Shown here piece after piece: positions 43,711-54,873 of a stretch of 64,000 nt of DNA (its first letter is position 1; each line of letters opens with the position of its first letter). This stretch comes from Phytohabitans sp036906915 (GTDB lineage Bacteria; Actinomycetota; Actinomycetes; Mycobacteriales; Micromonosporaceae), in contig NZ_JBAKHX010000019.1 of assembly GCF_036906915.1 (NCBI RefSeq), forward strand, positions 1-64,000. Direction: 5' to 3'. A program made the position numbers and the translations under genes. A model generated the notes under the pieces. It did not search any database. It was not told the DNA's origin and saw only the letters and a program-made list of their open reading frames with translations.

Positions 43711-45327
43711 TCACCAGATGCCCAATGCGGCGGCGGTCTCGGTGCGGAGGGCGCGGACGGACGCCGCCGCGCGTTCGCGGGCCGCGGGGATGTCGTCCTC
43801 CACGACGGGTTCGACCACTTCCAGGTACGCCTTGAGCTTCGGCTCGGTGCCCGATGGCCGGACCACGACCCGGGCCGCGTCGGTGCGCAGGATCACCACG
43901 TCGGCGTCGGGCAGCAGGTCTTCGACCGTGGTGACCGGCTCGTCCAGGAGCGCGTCGGGGGTCTTGCCACGCAGGCGAGCCATGATTTCCTGGATCTCGT
44001 GTGGCGCGTCGACCCGCACGGAGAGCTGGTCGGTGGCGTACACGCCGAACTCGGCCGCGATCTCGTCCAGCCGGTCGGTGAGGGTGCGCAGTTCCGCCTT
44101 CAGGCCCGCGGCGAGCTCGGCCACCAGCAGCGCGGCCGTGATGCCGTCCTTGTCGCGCACGTGCCGCGGCGCCACGCAGTAGCCGAGCGCCTCCTCATAC
44201 CCGTAGACGAGGTCGTCGCCGGCCCGCACGATCCACTTGAAGCCGGTCAGCGTTTCGCCGTATGGCACGCCGCGGGCCGCGGACATGGCCTTGAGCAGCG
44301 ACGACGACACGATCGTGGTGGCGTACCGGCCGCGCACGCCCCGGCGCATGAGGTGGTCGGCGATCAGCACGCCGACCTCGTCGCCGCGTAGCATCCGCCA
44401 CCCGCGCACGGGGTCGGGCACCGCCACCGCGCACCGGTCTGCGTCGGGGTCGTTGGCGATCGCGATGTCGGCACCGTTGGCGGCGGCGAGCGCGATCAGC
44501 CGGTCGATCGCGCCCGGCTCCTCGGGGTTGGGGAACGCCACGGTCGGGAAGTCGGGGTCGGGCTCGGCCTGCTCGGCCACCACGGCGGGCTTGGCGAAGC
44601 CGGCTCGCGAGAACGCCGCCGCCAACACCACCGCACCGACGCCGTGCAGCGGGGTATACGCCACGGCCAGCTCACGCGGCCCGTCGGGTTCGACGACTGC
44701 GGCGGCGCCATCCACATAGGAGGCGATCAGCTCTTCGCCCAGGATCTCGCCCGGCGCGCCGAGCGGCACCTCCGCCAGTGGGCCGACCGCCTGGATGGCC
44801 GCTTCGATCTCGCGGTCGGCGGGCGGGACTATCTGGGCGCCGTCGTCCAGGTACACCTTGTACCCGTTGTCCTGGGGCGGGTTGTGGCTGGCGGTCACCA
44901 TGACGCCGGCGGCCGCGCCCAGGGTGCGGATCGCATAAGCGAGCACCGGGGTCGGCAGCGGCCTGGGCAGTACCAGCGCGGCCCGTCCCGCGCCGGTGGC
45001 CACCCGTGCGGTCTGTTCGGCGAACGCCTTCGAGCCGCGCCTGGCGTCGTACCCGATGACGAGCGGACCTGATGTGCCGCGGGCCGAGAGCCACGTGACC
45101 AGACCGGCCGCCGCCTGTGTGACCACAGCGAGGTTCATGCCGTTGGGGCCGGCACGCAGCGGGCCGCGAAGCCCGGCGGTGCCGAACGCCAGCCGGCCGG
45201 CGAAGCGGTCGGCCAGGTCGGCGGCTGTCTCCGGGAGCCGATCGATGACGCCGCGCAGCTCTTCGCGGGTCACCGGGTCGGGGTCGTCGTGGAGCCAGGC
45301 CTCCGCGCGCTCGCGAAGTTCATCCAT
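43711..45327 (-). CDS. Phosphohexomutase (phosphoglucomutase/phosphomannomutase family)
   Basis: 538 aa alpha-D-phosphohexomutase. The phosphoserine loop TASHNPP is at about residues 145-151, the metal loop NDPDADR at about 293-299, the sugar-binding loop GYEEALG at about 373, and the phosphate-binding loop RPSGTEPK near 494. Length fits the PgcA-like phosphoglucomutase/phosphopentomutase group. Given the nearby deoC and deoA, it could interconvert deoxyribose-1- and -5-phosphate, but glucose- or mannose-phosphate is equally possible. Confidence 0.92.
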   Translation of the reverse strand: MDELRERAEAWLHDDPDPVTREELRGVIDRLPETAADLADRFAGRLAFGTAGLRGPLRAGPNGMNLAVVTQAAAGLVTWLSARGTSGPLVIGYDARRGSKAFAEQTARVATGAGRAALVLPRPLPTPVLAYAIRTLGAAAGVMVTASHNPPQDNGYKVYLDDGAQIVPPADREIEAAIQAVGPLAEVPLGAPGEILGEELIASYVDGAAAVVEPDGPRELAVAYTPLHGVGAVVLAAAFSRAGFAKPAVVAEQAEPDPDFPTVAFPNPEEPGAIDRLIALAAANGADIAIANDPDADRCAVAVPDPVRGWRMLRGDEVGVLIADHLMRRGVRGRYATTIVSSSLLKAMSAARGVPYGETLTGFKWIVRAGDDLVYGYEEALGYCVAPRHVRDKDGITAALLVAELAAGLKAELRTLTDRLDEIAAEFGVYATDQLSVRVDAPHEIQEIMARLRGKTPDALLDEPVTTVEDLLPDADVVILRTDAARVVVRPSGTEPKLKAYLEVVEPVVEDDIPAARERAAASVRALRTETAAALGIW

Positions 45328-45394
45328 GTCAGCTTTGATAGCACGTGTCCGTTAGGGTTCGGCGACCGAGGGCGAAATCAGGCCGAGGGCGAAG

Positions 45395-47287
45395 TCAGCT
45401 CGCGCTCACCTGGAACGTGCGGACCATCTCGTCGAAGATCGCCTTGCTCTCCTCGAACCGGCTCTCGGCGGCGGTCAGGTAGAACGAGTACGCCTTGCCG
45501 TTCTGGACGATCGCCCGCCACACGCCGTGCCGCATCGTGTCGCCGGAGCCACAGGTGTATTCGAGCTCGCCGGCCGGCTTGCCGCCGACCTCGACCTCGG
45601 TAAGCGCCACCTGCTTGTACGGCTTGACGCACGACTTGGTGTTCTTCTTCAGCCCGCTTTCGGCGATCTCCATGAAGCGGGTGGGCGCCGGGTTGGAGTT
45701 GGCCTGCTCCACCAGGATGCGCACCCGGCGGCCGCTGTCATCGGGGTCCGTGTAGTCGATGTACAGGGTGGCGCTGCTCTTCTTCCAGCCGTCTGGCACG
45801 TTGACGGTGACGCCGCGCTCGGAGTGGGTCTGGGTGGGGAAGCTCGGCGCTGCCTGCTCGGTCGAGCCGACCTGGGCCGGTTTGTTTTCGGCGTCGTCGC
45901 CGCTGGCGAGCACGATGACGCCGAGCAGCACGACCGCGGCCAGCCCGGCAGCCGCGCCGATCTGGACCTTGCGTGGCCAGCTCTGGACGGTGGACACCAG
46001 GTCGGTGCCGATCCGCTTGGCGGTGTCGAGGGCGGCGGGCTTGGGCGCCCGCTGCGGCTGGGCCCACTGCGGCGCCGGCTGGACCCCGGTGGGCATCTCG
46101 TAGGGCGCTGGGGCGGAGTGGATCGGGACGGTGCGGTCCGCTGACGGCCCAGCGGGTGCGGCGGCGGGTGCCGGGAACGCCCCGGTCGGGGGCAACTCGA
46201 CCGGCGCGGGCCTGGGCTTGTTGCCCAGCTCCTTGAGCCGGTCGGTGAGCGACTCACCCGGCTGGAGCATCGCGCGGCCACCGATCTGGCCACCGGGTGG
46301 CGGCGTGGGCGCCGGGGCCGGCACCGGTGGCTGCCAGGTGCTGCGCTGCGCGGGCACGACCGCGTACGGGTCGGTCATCATGTGGCCCGGCGCCTTGCTG
46401 GCCAGCGGCCCGGCGAGCAGCTCGCGGAGCATCGTGCGGGCCATCGTGACGTCGTACCGGCGGGCCGGGTCCTTCTCCAGCAGGCCCATGAGTACCTGCG
46501 TGAGCGCTCCGGCCCGGGTCGGCGGTGCGGGCGGGTCTTCGACCACGGCGTGCATGGTCTCGATGGGGTCGCCCTTGTCGAACGGCGGCCGTCCCTCCAC
46601 AGCGGTGTACAGCGTCACGCCGAGCGAGAACAGGTCGCTGGGCGGACCGAAGTCTTGCCCCATGGCCCGCTCGGGGGAGATGAAGTGGGGTGAGCCGAGC
46701 ACCATGCCGGGCGTGGTGAGCTGCACCTCGGTGGGCATCCGGGCGACGCCGAAATCGGTGAGCACGCAGCGGCCGTCGGAGCAGATCAGCACGTTGGCGG
46801 GCTTGACGTCGCGGTGCAGCACACCGATCGCGTGGGCCACCTCCAGCGCGCCGAGCAGGGCGATGCCGATCTTCGCGACGGCACGGAGTGGGACTGGACC
46901 GTCCTCAATGATCATGTCGGCGAGACTGCGGGCGTCGAGCAGCTCCATGACGATCCAGGGGCGGCCGCCCTCGTGGACCACGTCGTAGACCTGCACGACC
47001 GCCGGGTGCTGCAGGGCGGCCGCGGCGCGTGCCTCGCGGAGAGTGCGCTCGTACATCGCGTCGCGGTCGCTCGGCGCCAAGCCTGGCGGCAGGACGACCT
47101 CCTTGACGGCGACGTCGCGGCGGAGCAGCGTGTCGGCCGCGCGCCAGACCGTGCCCATGCCGCCGTGTCCCACGGCCGCACGCAATGTGTACCGTCCGCC
47201 GATGGTGGTGCCTGGTGCCGCGCGTCCGTTGGTGGGGCTGACTTGTCCGCCACTCCACGTCGGAATCTGAGTCACTGCTAATGCCAC
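45395..47287 (-). CDS. Membrane-anchored Ser/Thr protein kinase
   Basis: 630 aa Hanks-type kinase. Kinase domain at about residues 30-290: Gly loop GHGGMGTVW, ATP lysine in VAVKEV, catalytic loop HRDVKPANV, TDFGVAR and SPERAMG. A Pro-rich juxtamembrane linker, one membrane segment (IGAAAGLAAVVLLGVIVLAS, about 447-466) and an extracellular domain of about 160 residues without PASTA repeats follow. The outside domain has a Cys pair and resembles no ligand-binding family I know. GTG 47287 or 47275 may start it. Substrates unknown. Confidence 0.92.
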   Translation of the reverse strand: MALAVTQIPTWSGGQVSPTNGRAAPGTTIGGRYTLRAAVGHGGMGTVWRAADTLLRRDVAVKEVVLPPGLAPSDRDAMYERTLREARAAAALQHPAVVQVYDVVHEGGRPWIVMELLDARSLADMIIEDGPVPLRAVAKIGIALLGALEVAHAIGVLHRDVKPANVLICSDGRCVLTDFGVARMPTEVQLTTPGMVLGSPHFISPERAMGQDFGPPSDLFSLGVTLYTAVEGRPPFDKGDPIETMHAVVEDPPAPPTRAGALTQVLMGLLEKDPARRYDVTMARTMLRELLAGPLASKAPGHMMTDPYAVVPAQRSTWQPPVPAPAPTPPPGGQIGGRAMLQPGESLTDRLKELGNKPRPAPVELPPTGAFPAPAAAPAGPSADRTVPIHSAPAPYEMPTGVQPAPQWAQPQRAPKPAALDTAKRIGTDLVSTVQSWPRKVQIGAAAGLAAVVLLGVIVLASGDDAENKPAQVGSTEQAAPSFPTQTHSERGVTVNVPDGWKKSSATLYIDYTDPDDSGRRVRILVEQANSNPAPTRFMEIAESGLKKNTKSCVKPYKQVALTEVEVGGKPAGELEYTCGSGDTMRHGVWRAIVQNGKAYSFYLTAAESRFEESKAIFDEMVRTFQVSAS

Positions 47288-47461
47288 CGAGGGGGGATCG
47301 AGGGGCCGAGGAAACCAACCCCCCTATCTTGCGGGGTGCTCGCCTCAGAGAAAAGCCAGACGCAGGAACATGACCCCTCGTGCTTGGCCAACCGCACTGC
47401 GTGCGGGAATTGTGTGGTATCCCTCACCCTGCACCGCCCTTCGTGGCCATACGATCCCGCT

Positions 47462-49045
<1,584 letters not shown>

Positions 49046-49199
49046 CGGGCGTAACGGGGTATTGGGTTAACGGACGGGGTGTCCGGCGCTGCGATCACCA
49101 GCGTGCCAGGCTTGAAGATCAGGCTGTCGGGCACCTACCCGATGGCAATTTGTCGGGTTTCACGTGTCGCTCGTGACCGACGTGACCGTTACTCGTTGT

Positions 49200-49389
49200 A
49201 GGAGGTGTGGGACACATGTCAGCGTTCGATAACGACGCTAACAGTGTTCCTAGGCTTGCGGAGCGCTCCTACCAGGGCATTCGTGACGCAGCGCGCTCAG
49301 ACCACTACCAGAACGATGTTGCGCAGCGTCACCGTTTTCGGTCTAGGCTGTCCAAGTCCTATCCCATTCACAGTGATCGAGAATCAGAC
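49200..49389 (+). other. Leader region with strong ribosome-binding site before the M20 gene
   Basis: AGGAGGT at 49200-49206 precedes GTG 49207 and ATG 49216, which open an in-frame extension of about 58 codons to the M20 hydrolase. The codons in this stretch are not GC-biased at the third position, unlike every true gene here, so the extension may be a poorly conserved leader rather than part of the enzyme. The region 49046-49199 before it holds no recognised feature. Confidence 0.4.
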
Positions 49390-50655
49390 GTGACGACTGC
49401 GTTGACGCTGCCCGAGAGCGGCAGTCCACTGGCATCGTCCTGGCCCGAGACGCCACCCGGGGCAGACCCTTTGCCAGGTCAGCTGGACCGTTGGCTCGCC
49501 TCCCGAGGTGCCGAGCTGGTAGCCGTACGCCGTCACATTCACGCCCATCCGGAGCTTTCGGGCCAGGAGTTCGAGACCGCTGCCCTGATCGCCCGCGAGC
49601 TGGCGGTCGCCGGTCTGAACCCCCGTTTCCTGCCCAAAGGAAACGGAGTGATCTGTGATATTGGCCACGGCGAGCGGGTGATCGCCCTCCGGGCCGACCT
49701 CGACGCGCTCCCGTTGCCGGACGGCAAGGACGTCCCGTACCGATCCACTGTGGAAGGCGTTGCGCACGCCTGCGGGCACGACGTGCACACGACCATCCTG
49801 CTCGGCGTCGGGCTGGCGCTGGCGCAGCTGGCCGAGCGCGACGAGCTGCCCGGCCGGGTCCGGCTGATCTTCCAGCCGGCCGAGGAGTGCATCCCGTCCG
49901 GCGCCCCCGACGTGATCGACGCGGGCGGCCTGAAGGACGTCGCCGGCATCTACGCTCTGCACTGCGCGCCGCAGCTGCCCGCCGGCCTGGTGGGGGTGCG
50001 TTCCGGCCCGTTCACCGCGGCCGCCGACACCGTCGAGGTGAAGCTGATCGGTCCCGGTGGGCACACCGCCCGGCCGCACCTGACCGCCGACCTGATCCAC
50101 GCGCTCGGCCGCGTGATCGTCGACGTGCCGTCGCTGCTCGACCGGCGGGTCGACCCGCGTGCCGGCGTGTCGATGGTGTGGGGCCGGGTGCACGCGGGTG
50201 AGGCCTACAACGCGATCCCGGGCGAGGGCAGCATCAAGGGCACCGTGCGGGTGCTGAACCGCGACGCTTGGCGCGAGGCGCCCGAGCTGATCACCAAGCT
50301 CGTGCAGGACGTGGTCGCGGGCACGGGCGCCGACGCCGAGGTGATCTACACGCGCGGCGTGCCGCCGGTGATCAACGACCGGATGGCCTCGGCGATCATC
50401 GCGGGTGCGGCCGGCGCCGCGCTCGGCCCCGACCGGGTGGTCGAGGCCGAGATCAGCATGGGCGGCGAAGACTTCGCGTTCTACCTGGAGCAGGTGCCGG
50501 GGGCGATGATCCGGCTGGGCACGAGCACGCCCGGTTCGGGCGTCAAGCTCGACATCCACCAGTCCGGCTTCGACGTGGACGAGCGGGCCATCGGGTACGG
50601 CGTCCGGGTGATGGTCCACACCGCGCTGGCCGCCCTGTCCACACCCTCGCTGTAG
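49390..50655 (+). CDS. M20 family amidohydrolase
   Basis: 421 aa zinc amidohydrolase of the IAA-amino acid hydrolase/N-acyl-amino acid type. The opening VRRHIHAHPELSGQEFETA, metal-binding ACGHDVHTTILLG, PAEE (catalytic/metal Glu pair) and MGGEDFAFY near the C-terminus are diagnostic. GTG 49390 is chosen because biased codon usage starts there, although the nearest good ribosome-binding site is at 49200. Substrate unknown: hippurate-, peptide- or acyl-amino-acid-like amides are typical. Confidence 0.88.
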   Translation: MTTALTLPESGSPLASSWPETPPGADPLPGQLDRWLASRGAELVAVRRHIHAHPELSGQEFETAALIARELAVAGLNPRFLPKGNGVICDIGHGERVIALRADLDALPLPDGKDVPYRSTVEGVAHACGHDVHTTILLGVGLALAQLAERDELPGRVRLIFQPAEECIPSGAPDVIDAGGLKDVAGIYALHCAPQLPAGLVGVRSGPFTAAADTVEVKLIGPGGHTARPHLTADLIHALGRVIVDVPSLLDRRVDPRAGVSMVWGRVHAGEAYNAIPGEGSIKGTVRVLNRDAWREAPELITKLVQDVVAGTGADAEVIYTRGVPPVINDRMASAIIAGAAGAALGPDRVVEAEISMGGEDFAFYLEQVPGAMIRLGTSTPGSGVKLDIHQSGFDVDERAIGYGVRVMVHTALAALSTPSL

Positions 50656-50662
50656 GTCACGA

Positions 50663-51535
50663 TCACGTAGACGGCCGCGGGCGGCGAAGTCGGCGATACA
50701 GCCACACGCCGCCCAGGGCCGGCACGCCAATCGCGATCATCCACGGGAGCAGCGCGCCCAGCACCGTCACCAACAGCACGAAGGTCGCGGTCAGGGCCTT
50801 CCAGCCGCCCTTGAGGCCGGCCAGGAACCCGGTCGCGTCATCGTCGTCCTCCGGGATCGTCGCGCCCGGCCCGAGCAGCTCCACCGTGATCGTCGAGAGC
50901 GCGGTGAGGTCGTCGATCCGGCGCTTCTTGGCCTCCAGCGAAGCGAGGTCGGCCTCGCGCTTGGCCAGCTCGCTCTCCAGCATCACCAGGTCGCTGAGCG
51001 TCTTGGCCTGTGCGAGCAGCCGGCGGCCGCTGTCGACCCGCGCGCGCTGGGTGGCGATCCGGGCGTCGAGGTCCAGCGCCTCCTCGGTGACGTCTTCGGT
51101 GTTGATGTCCCGGCGCTCCTGCTCGCCGAGCTTGGCCAACTCGTCGACCACGCCGGCGAACTTGTCGGCCGCCACCCGCAGCGTGAGCGTCGCCTGCGTG
51201 TACGAGTCGTCGCTGCTGCGCTTGTCGCCACCGACGAACCCGCCGGCTCCGCTGGCGATCGACGTGGCCCGGGTCGCGGCCTGCTCCACGTCGTCGACCC
51301 GCACTGCGATCGAGCCCGTGTAGATGATCGCCCGGTCGTCCTGCCGGAACTCTATGGGCGCACCGGCCTGGCCGCCTTCGGCCTTGTCCGCGGGTGCGGC
51401 ACCCTGCGGGGCCACCGCGGCCTGTTCGTCCGTGGCGCTGCCCGTGCTGCCGCCCCCGTCGTCCCCGCTGCTACAGCCCGCCAGCAACACCGCTGCCGCG
51501 ACACTCGTCGCACCTATCCACCACCTGATTCGCAT
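50663..51535 (-). CDS. DUF4349 lipoprotein
   Basis: 290 aa. A lipobox signal (VLLAGC at residues 16-21) leads to a Gly/Ala-rich linker, then the DUF4349 domain (IIYTGSIAVRVDDVEQAATRA to RRIDDLTALSTITVEL) with a coiled-coil of about 60 residues in its middle, and a C-terminal membrane segment with a basic end. It is thus tethered at both ends to the outer face of the membrane. Function of the family is unknown. Convergent with the M20 gene (7 bp between stops). Confidence 0.88.
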   Translation of the reverse strand: MRIRWWIGATSVAAAVLLAGCSSGDDGGGSTGSATDEQAAVAPQGAAPADKAEGGQAGAPIEFRQDDRAIIYTGSIAVRVDDVEQAATRATSIASGAGGFVGGDKRSSDDSYTQATLTLRVAADKFAGVVDELAKLGEQERRDINTEDVTEEALDLDARIATQRARVDSGRRLLAQAKTLSDLVMLESELAKREADLASLEAKKRRIDDLTALSTITVELLGPGATIPEDDDDATGFLAGLKGGWKALTATFVLLVTVLGALLPWMIAIGVPALGGVWLYRRLRRPRPST

Positions 51536-51618
51536 GGTTCCTCCGACGGGCCCGCCCGGTTACCGGTTCCGGAAGGCTGGCCCCGGTAGCGTCACGGTTC
51601 GGGGACGAGGAGGTCACG

Positions 51619-52527
51619 ATGCAGCAGGACGTCGCGACCCGGCTGTACACGGAGGCGCCGGACCGGTTCGTGGCCGCCCGCGACGAGGCGGTGGCTAAGG
51701 CGCGTGCCGCCGGTGACCTCGACGCCGCGCGGCAGATCGCCAAGCTGCGCAAGCCGACCGTGGCCGCCTGGCTGGTCAACCTGCTCGCGCACCGGCGGCC
51801 CGAGCTGGTCGACGAGCTCGCCGACCTGTCGGCTGCGCTGCGCGCGGCGCAGCGCAACCTGCGCGGCGCCGAGCTGCGCGACCTGTCCAAGCAGCGGCGG
51901 CAGGCGGTCGCGGCACTGGTCGCGGCGGCACGAGCCCTCGCGGTGGCCGAAGACCCCCTGCTCGCCCGCGCGAAGCTCCCGCTCGCCGACGTGGAGAACA
52001 CCCTGAACGCGGCCATGTCCGACGAGGACATCGCCGCCCAGGTGCGCTCCGGCCGGCTGGTGCGTGCGGCCACGTACGCGGGGTTCGGAGAGGTGCCGAG
52101 GCCGCGGTTGCGGCTGGTCGGCGCACGCTCGCACGAGCGACCCGAGCGAGGCGAGGGCATCAGACACAGCGACGACGAACCGTCGCCGGCCAAGCCGGCA
52201 CCCGAGCGGACCGAAGAGGACCGCCGGGACGCCCTTGCCAAGGAGCTGGCGGTCGCGCGTACCGGAGAGAAACGGGCGGAAAAGGACCTGGCTCGCGCCG
52301 TCGACGACGAGCGGCGCGGCGCCGAGGCCCTTGCCGAGATCGTGGCCGCCCTCGCCGACCTAGAACGCCGCCGGGCAGCGGCCGAGCAGGACGTCAGCCA
52401 GCGCAAGCTGGCGCGAAAAACGGCCGAGAGAGCCGCGGCGGTGGCCCGGCGGCGCACCGGTGAAGTGGAAGGCGCACTAGAAGCGCTCGACCGGAAAGGG
52501 GCGGGAAGGGCACAATCTGGCGCGTGA
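51619..52527 (+). CDS. Coiled-coil protein of unknown function
   Basis: 302 aa, almost wholly alpha-helical and rich in Ala/Arg/Glu. The N-terminal 150 residues (LYTEAPDRFVAARDEAVAKA, then RKPTVAAWLVNLLAHR) are a recurring actinobacterial domain with no assigned function; the last 110 residues form a long coiled coil. GAGGAGGT lies 5 nt before the ATG. It overlaps the next gene by 4 nt (GTGA) and is probably an operon partner. No membrane segment seen. Confidence 0.72.
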   Translation: MQQDVATRLYTEAPDRFVAARDEAVAKARAAGDLDAARQIAKLRKPTVAAWLVNLLAHRRPELVDELADLSAALRAAQRNLRGAELRDLSKQRRQAVAALVAAARALAVAEDPLLARAKLPLADVENTLNAAMSDEDIAAQVRSGRLVRAATYAGFGEVPRPRLRLVGARSHERPERGEGIRHSDDEPSPAKPAPERTEEDRRDALAKELAVARTGEKRAEKDLARAVDDERRGAEALAEIVAALADLERRRAAAEQDVSQRKLARKTAERAAAVARRRTGEVEGALEALDRKGAGRAQSGA

Positions 52528-53375
52528 CCCCCGAACAGGCCGCCACCGCCGCCAAGCCCGGTGTGTTGGAGCTGGGTGGGGCGTTCAGCGACGATCCGCG
52601 TACGCTGCGCCGCGCCCGGCTCATGGGGCTGTCCGGCTGGGCGTTCTATGTGGCGGGTCGGGGCGGCGCCCTCGGCGACGTGCGCACCGACACAGTGGCC
52701 GCAGCGCTGGGCTTCATCGCGCCGGAAGCGGTGGTCGACGGCTGGGAGGCCGCCCGCCGCGTCGTGCCGCCCATGGAGGTCGCCTCCGCCCGGCTCGCCG
52801 AGTGCTGCCGGTGGGGCGTGGAAAACCTCGGCGACTTCGCGCGGCTCGACAGGCTGACCGAGCTGGTCCAGCGGCTGGTGGTCTCGGCAGACCCGGCCGG
52901 CATGCCCCTGTTCGCCGCGTGGCGGGCGATGCCGGTGCCCGACGACGCACCCGCGGCCCGCGCTGCGGTGCTGCTCCACCTGCTTCGCGAGTACCGGGGC
53001 GGCGGTCACCTGCTGGCCGTACGTGCCAGCGGCCTCACGCCGCTGGAGGCGATCATCGCCGGGCCGGACGGGGAAGCCGGGGCGGTGGCGTTCGGCTGGC
53101 AGCCGCCCTACCCGCCGATCGGTCCCCTGGTGCGCCGTCGCATGTGGGCCGAGGCGGTCACCGACCGGATCAGCTCCAGCGCGTTCGCGGTGCTGGAGTC
53201 GTCGGAGCGGGTCGAGCTCGTCGGCCTGCTCGACAGCGCCCTGCACATGGTGCAGGCGCGCACCGGGGCAGGGCCGAAAGAGGGGATCACCGACGACCTG
53301 GGAGCGGCCGCGCGCCGCGTGATGGGGGAGTCGGGCCCGGTAAATGGGGAGCGGGGCAAGCCGCCGGCCGCTTGA
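52524..53375 (+). CDS. SCO6745-like conserved protein
   Basis: 283 aa helical protein of the SCO6745 family, found widely in actinobacteria (LMGLSGWAFYVAGRGGALGDV and ALGFIAPEAVVDGWEAARRV are typical blocks; EYRGGGHLLAVRASGLTPLEAII in the second half). No catalytic role is established; a conserved His near residue 155 is noted. GTG 52524 overlaps the upstream stop, and the GNAT gene starts 8 nt after its own stop. Confidence 0.82.
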   Translation: MTPEQAATAAKPGVLELGGAFSDDPRTLRRARLMGLSGWAFYVAGRGGALGDVRTDTVAAALGFIAPEAVVDGWEAARRVVPPMEVASARLAECCRWGVENLGDFARLDRLTELVQRLVVSADPAGMPLFAAWRAMPVPDDAPAARAAVLLHLLREYRGGGHLLAVRASGLTPLEAIIAGPDGEAGAVAFGWQPPYPPIGPLVRRRMWAEAVTDRISSSAFAVLESSERVELVGLLDSALHMVQARTGAGPKEGITDDLGAAARRVMGESGPVNGERGKPPAA

Positions 53376-53383
53376 ATGCGGGG

Positions 53384-54394
53384 GTGGACCTGCCTACCGG
53401 ATGGACGACCCGCCGCCCGACGCTCGATGACGATGTCCCGGCGATCCTGGCCATGGTGCACGCCAGCGACATCGCGGCGGTTGGGCACCCGGACTTTACC
53501 GCCGACGACGTCCGCGAGGCGCTGACCTCGCCACACGTCGACCCGGCCGTCGACTCCTGGCTAGCAGTGACCCCCGACGGCACGCTGGCCGGCTGGGCGT
53601 ACCTGGAGAACCCGAACGCCGGCGACCGCGAGTTCATCGAGGTCTACGTGCACCCCGAGTACGGCGTACCCGCGCAGCGCCCGCTGCTCGCGCTGGTCCT
53701 GGCCCGGGTCGCGGAGCGGGCCGCCGCGTTCGGCCACCCCGAGGTCACCGTCCGCGGCGGGGGCATACCCAACGAGGAGAGCTGGCTCGCGGCCCTGCGC
53801 GAGGCCGGCTTCGGGTTCGTCAAGCGGTACGCCCGGATGCGCCGGACCCTCGCCGACCTGCCGCCGGAGCCGGTGCTGCCCGACGGGGTGACCGTCCGGC
53901 TGCTGCGCGCCGAGGACGACGTCGACATGCGCGACTTCCACCGCATCCTGGACACGGCCTTCCGCGACACGCCGGACTACGTGCCGCTCACCTACGAGCA
54001 GTGGCGCGAGCGGGTCGCCGCCCTGCCGAGCGTGACGTGGGACGAGTGGTTCGTCGCCTCGGTCGACGGCGTGCCGGCCGGCATCCTGCAATCTGCCGAC
54101 CAGGCGCTCGACCAGAACGAGGGCTGGGTGAAGCACCTGGCGGTACTGGCCGAGCACCGCCGCCGAGGGCTGGGTGCGGCACTGCTGGCGCGGGCCTTCG
54201 CCACGTACGCGGCGAAGGGGCGGGACACCGCCGGGCTGGGCGTCGACCTGACCAACCCGACCCGCGCGGCCAACCTCTACACGGCGATGGGCATGAGCCC
54301 GGCGTTCGAGGTCGAGATGTACGAGCGGAAGGTGAGCGCCGCCGGCTACGGCGACGCGGTGCGGGTGGGGCGCGACCGCAGCTCCGCCACGTAG
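53384..54394 (+). CDS. Tandem GNAT acetyltransferase
   Basis: 336 aa with two GNAT domains. The first (about residues 1-150) includes FIEVYVHPEYGVPAQRPLL; its acetyl-CoA loop is altered. The second (about 165-325) carries KHLAVLAEHRRRGLGAALLARA, a standard Q/RxxGxG/A acetyl-CoA loop, and NPTRAANLYTAMGM. This resembles mycothiol synthase-like double GNATs, although identity with MshD is not claimed. GTG 53384 is favoured; a TTG at 53372 overlaps the upstream stop. The 3' end overlaps the convergent GGCT-fold gene by 49 bp. Confidence 0.85.
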   Translation: MDLPTGWTTRRPTLDDDVPAILAMVHASDIAAVGHPDFTADDVREALTSPHVDPAVDSWLAVTPDGTLAGWAYLENPNAGDREFIEVYVHPEYGVPAQRPLLALVLARVAERAAAFGHPEVTVRGGGIPNEESWLAALREAGFGFVKRYARMRRTLADLPPEPVLPDGVTVRLLRAEDDVDMRDFHRILDTAFRDTPDYVPLTYEQWRERVAALPSVTWDEWFVASVDGVPAGILQSADQALDQNEGWVKHLAVLAEHRRRGLGAALLARAFATYAAKGRDTAGLGVDLTNPTRAANLYTAMGMSPAFEVEMYERKVSAAGYGDAVRVGRDRSSAT

Positions 54395-54801
54395 TCGTCG
54401 GGAGCGCCCGCCTTCTCCGCCGCGTTGGCGATCTCGGACAGGTACCAGGCGGTCGGCATGCCGCCCTCGTACCCGTCGAAGACGTAGACCCAGGCGGTCA
54501 TCTCCCCGTCGAGCGTGACCACGCGCACGGTCAGCTTGCGGTAGGTGCCTGCCACCACGCCCTCGACCTCGTCGAGTTGGGAGGCGTCCCACGGGTGGAC
54601 GTCGTAGATCGACACGAAGACGCGGTCACCTGGTGACTCCACGATCGTCGTGACCGACCCTTCCCATCCGAGCACCCCCTCGCCTGCGAAGGTGAGACGC
54701 CAGCCTTCCAGCCAGCCGGTGCCCACCATGGGCGAATGCGGACAGTAAGCACGCATCCGAGCGGGGTCGAGGTTAGAGCCGTACGCGGCGTAATGACGCA
54801 C
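54346..54801 (-). CDS. Gamma-glutamylcyclotransferase-fold protein
   Basis: 151 aa GGCT/AIG2-like protein. The substrate-binding loop YAAYGSNL lies at residues 4-11, and the expected general-base Glu is probably within LDEVEGVVAGTYRK (about 77-90). Family members cyclise gamma-glutamyl dipeptides to 5-oxoproline, but many bacterial ones are uncharacterised. It is divergent from the flavoprotein gene and overlaps the tandem GNAT gene end. Confidence 0.85.
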   Translation of the reverse strand: MRHYAAYGSNLDPARMRAYCPHSPMVGTGWLEGWRLTFAGEGVLGWEGSVTTIVESPGDRVFVSIYDVHPWDASQLDEVEGVVAGTYRKLTVRVVTLDGEMTAWVYVFDGYEGGMPTAWYLSEIANAAEKAGAPDDYVAELRSRPTRTASP

Positions 54802-54873
54802 GGCGATGACGATAGCCCGGCGGACGGGTAGGGGAGAATACGACGGAGCGTGTCGAGTCCTTCTGGGGGGAAA

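Noticed and set aside
47288..47461. Cobalamin riboswitch before the B12-dependent mutase
   Set aside because: No B12-box-like sequence is visible, and a leaderless promoter fits the spacing to the ATG.
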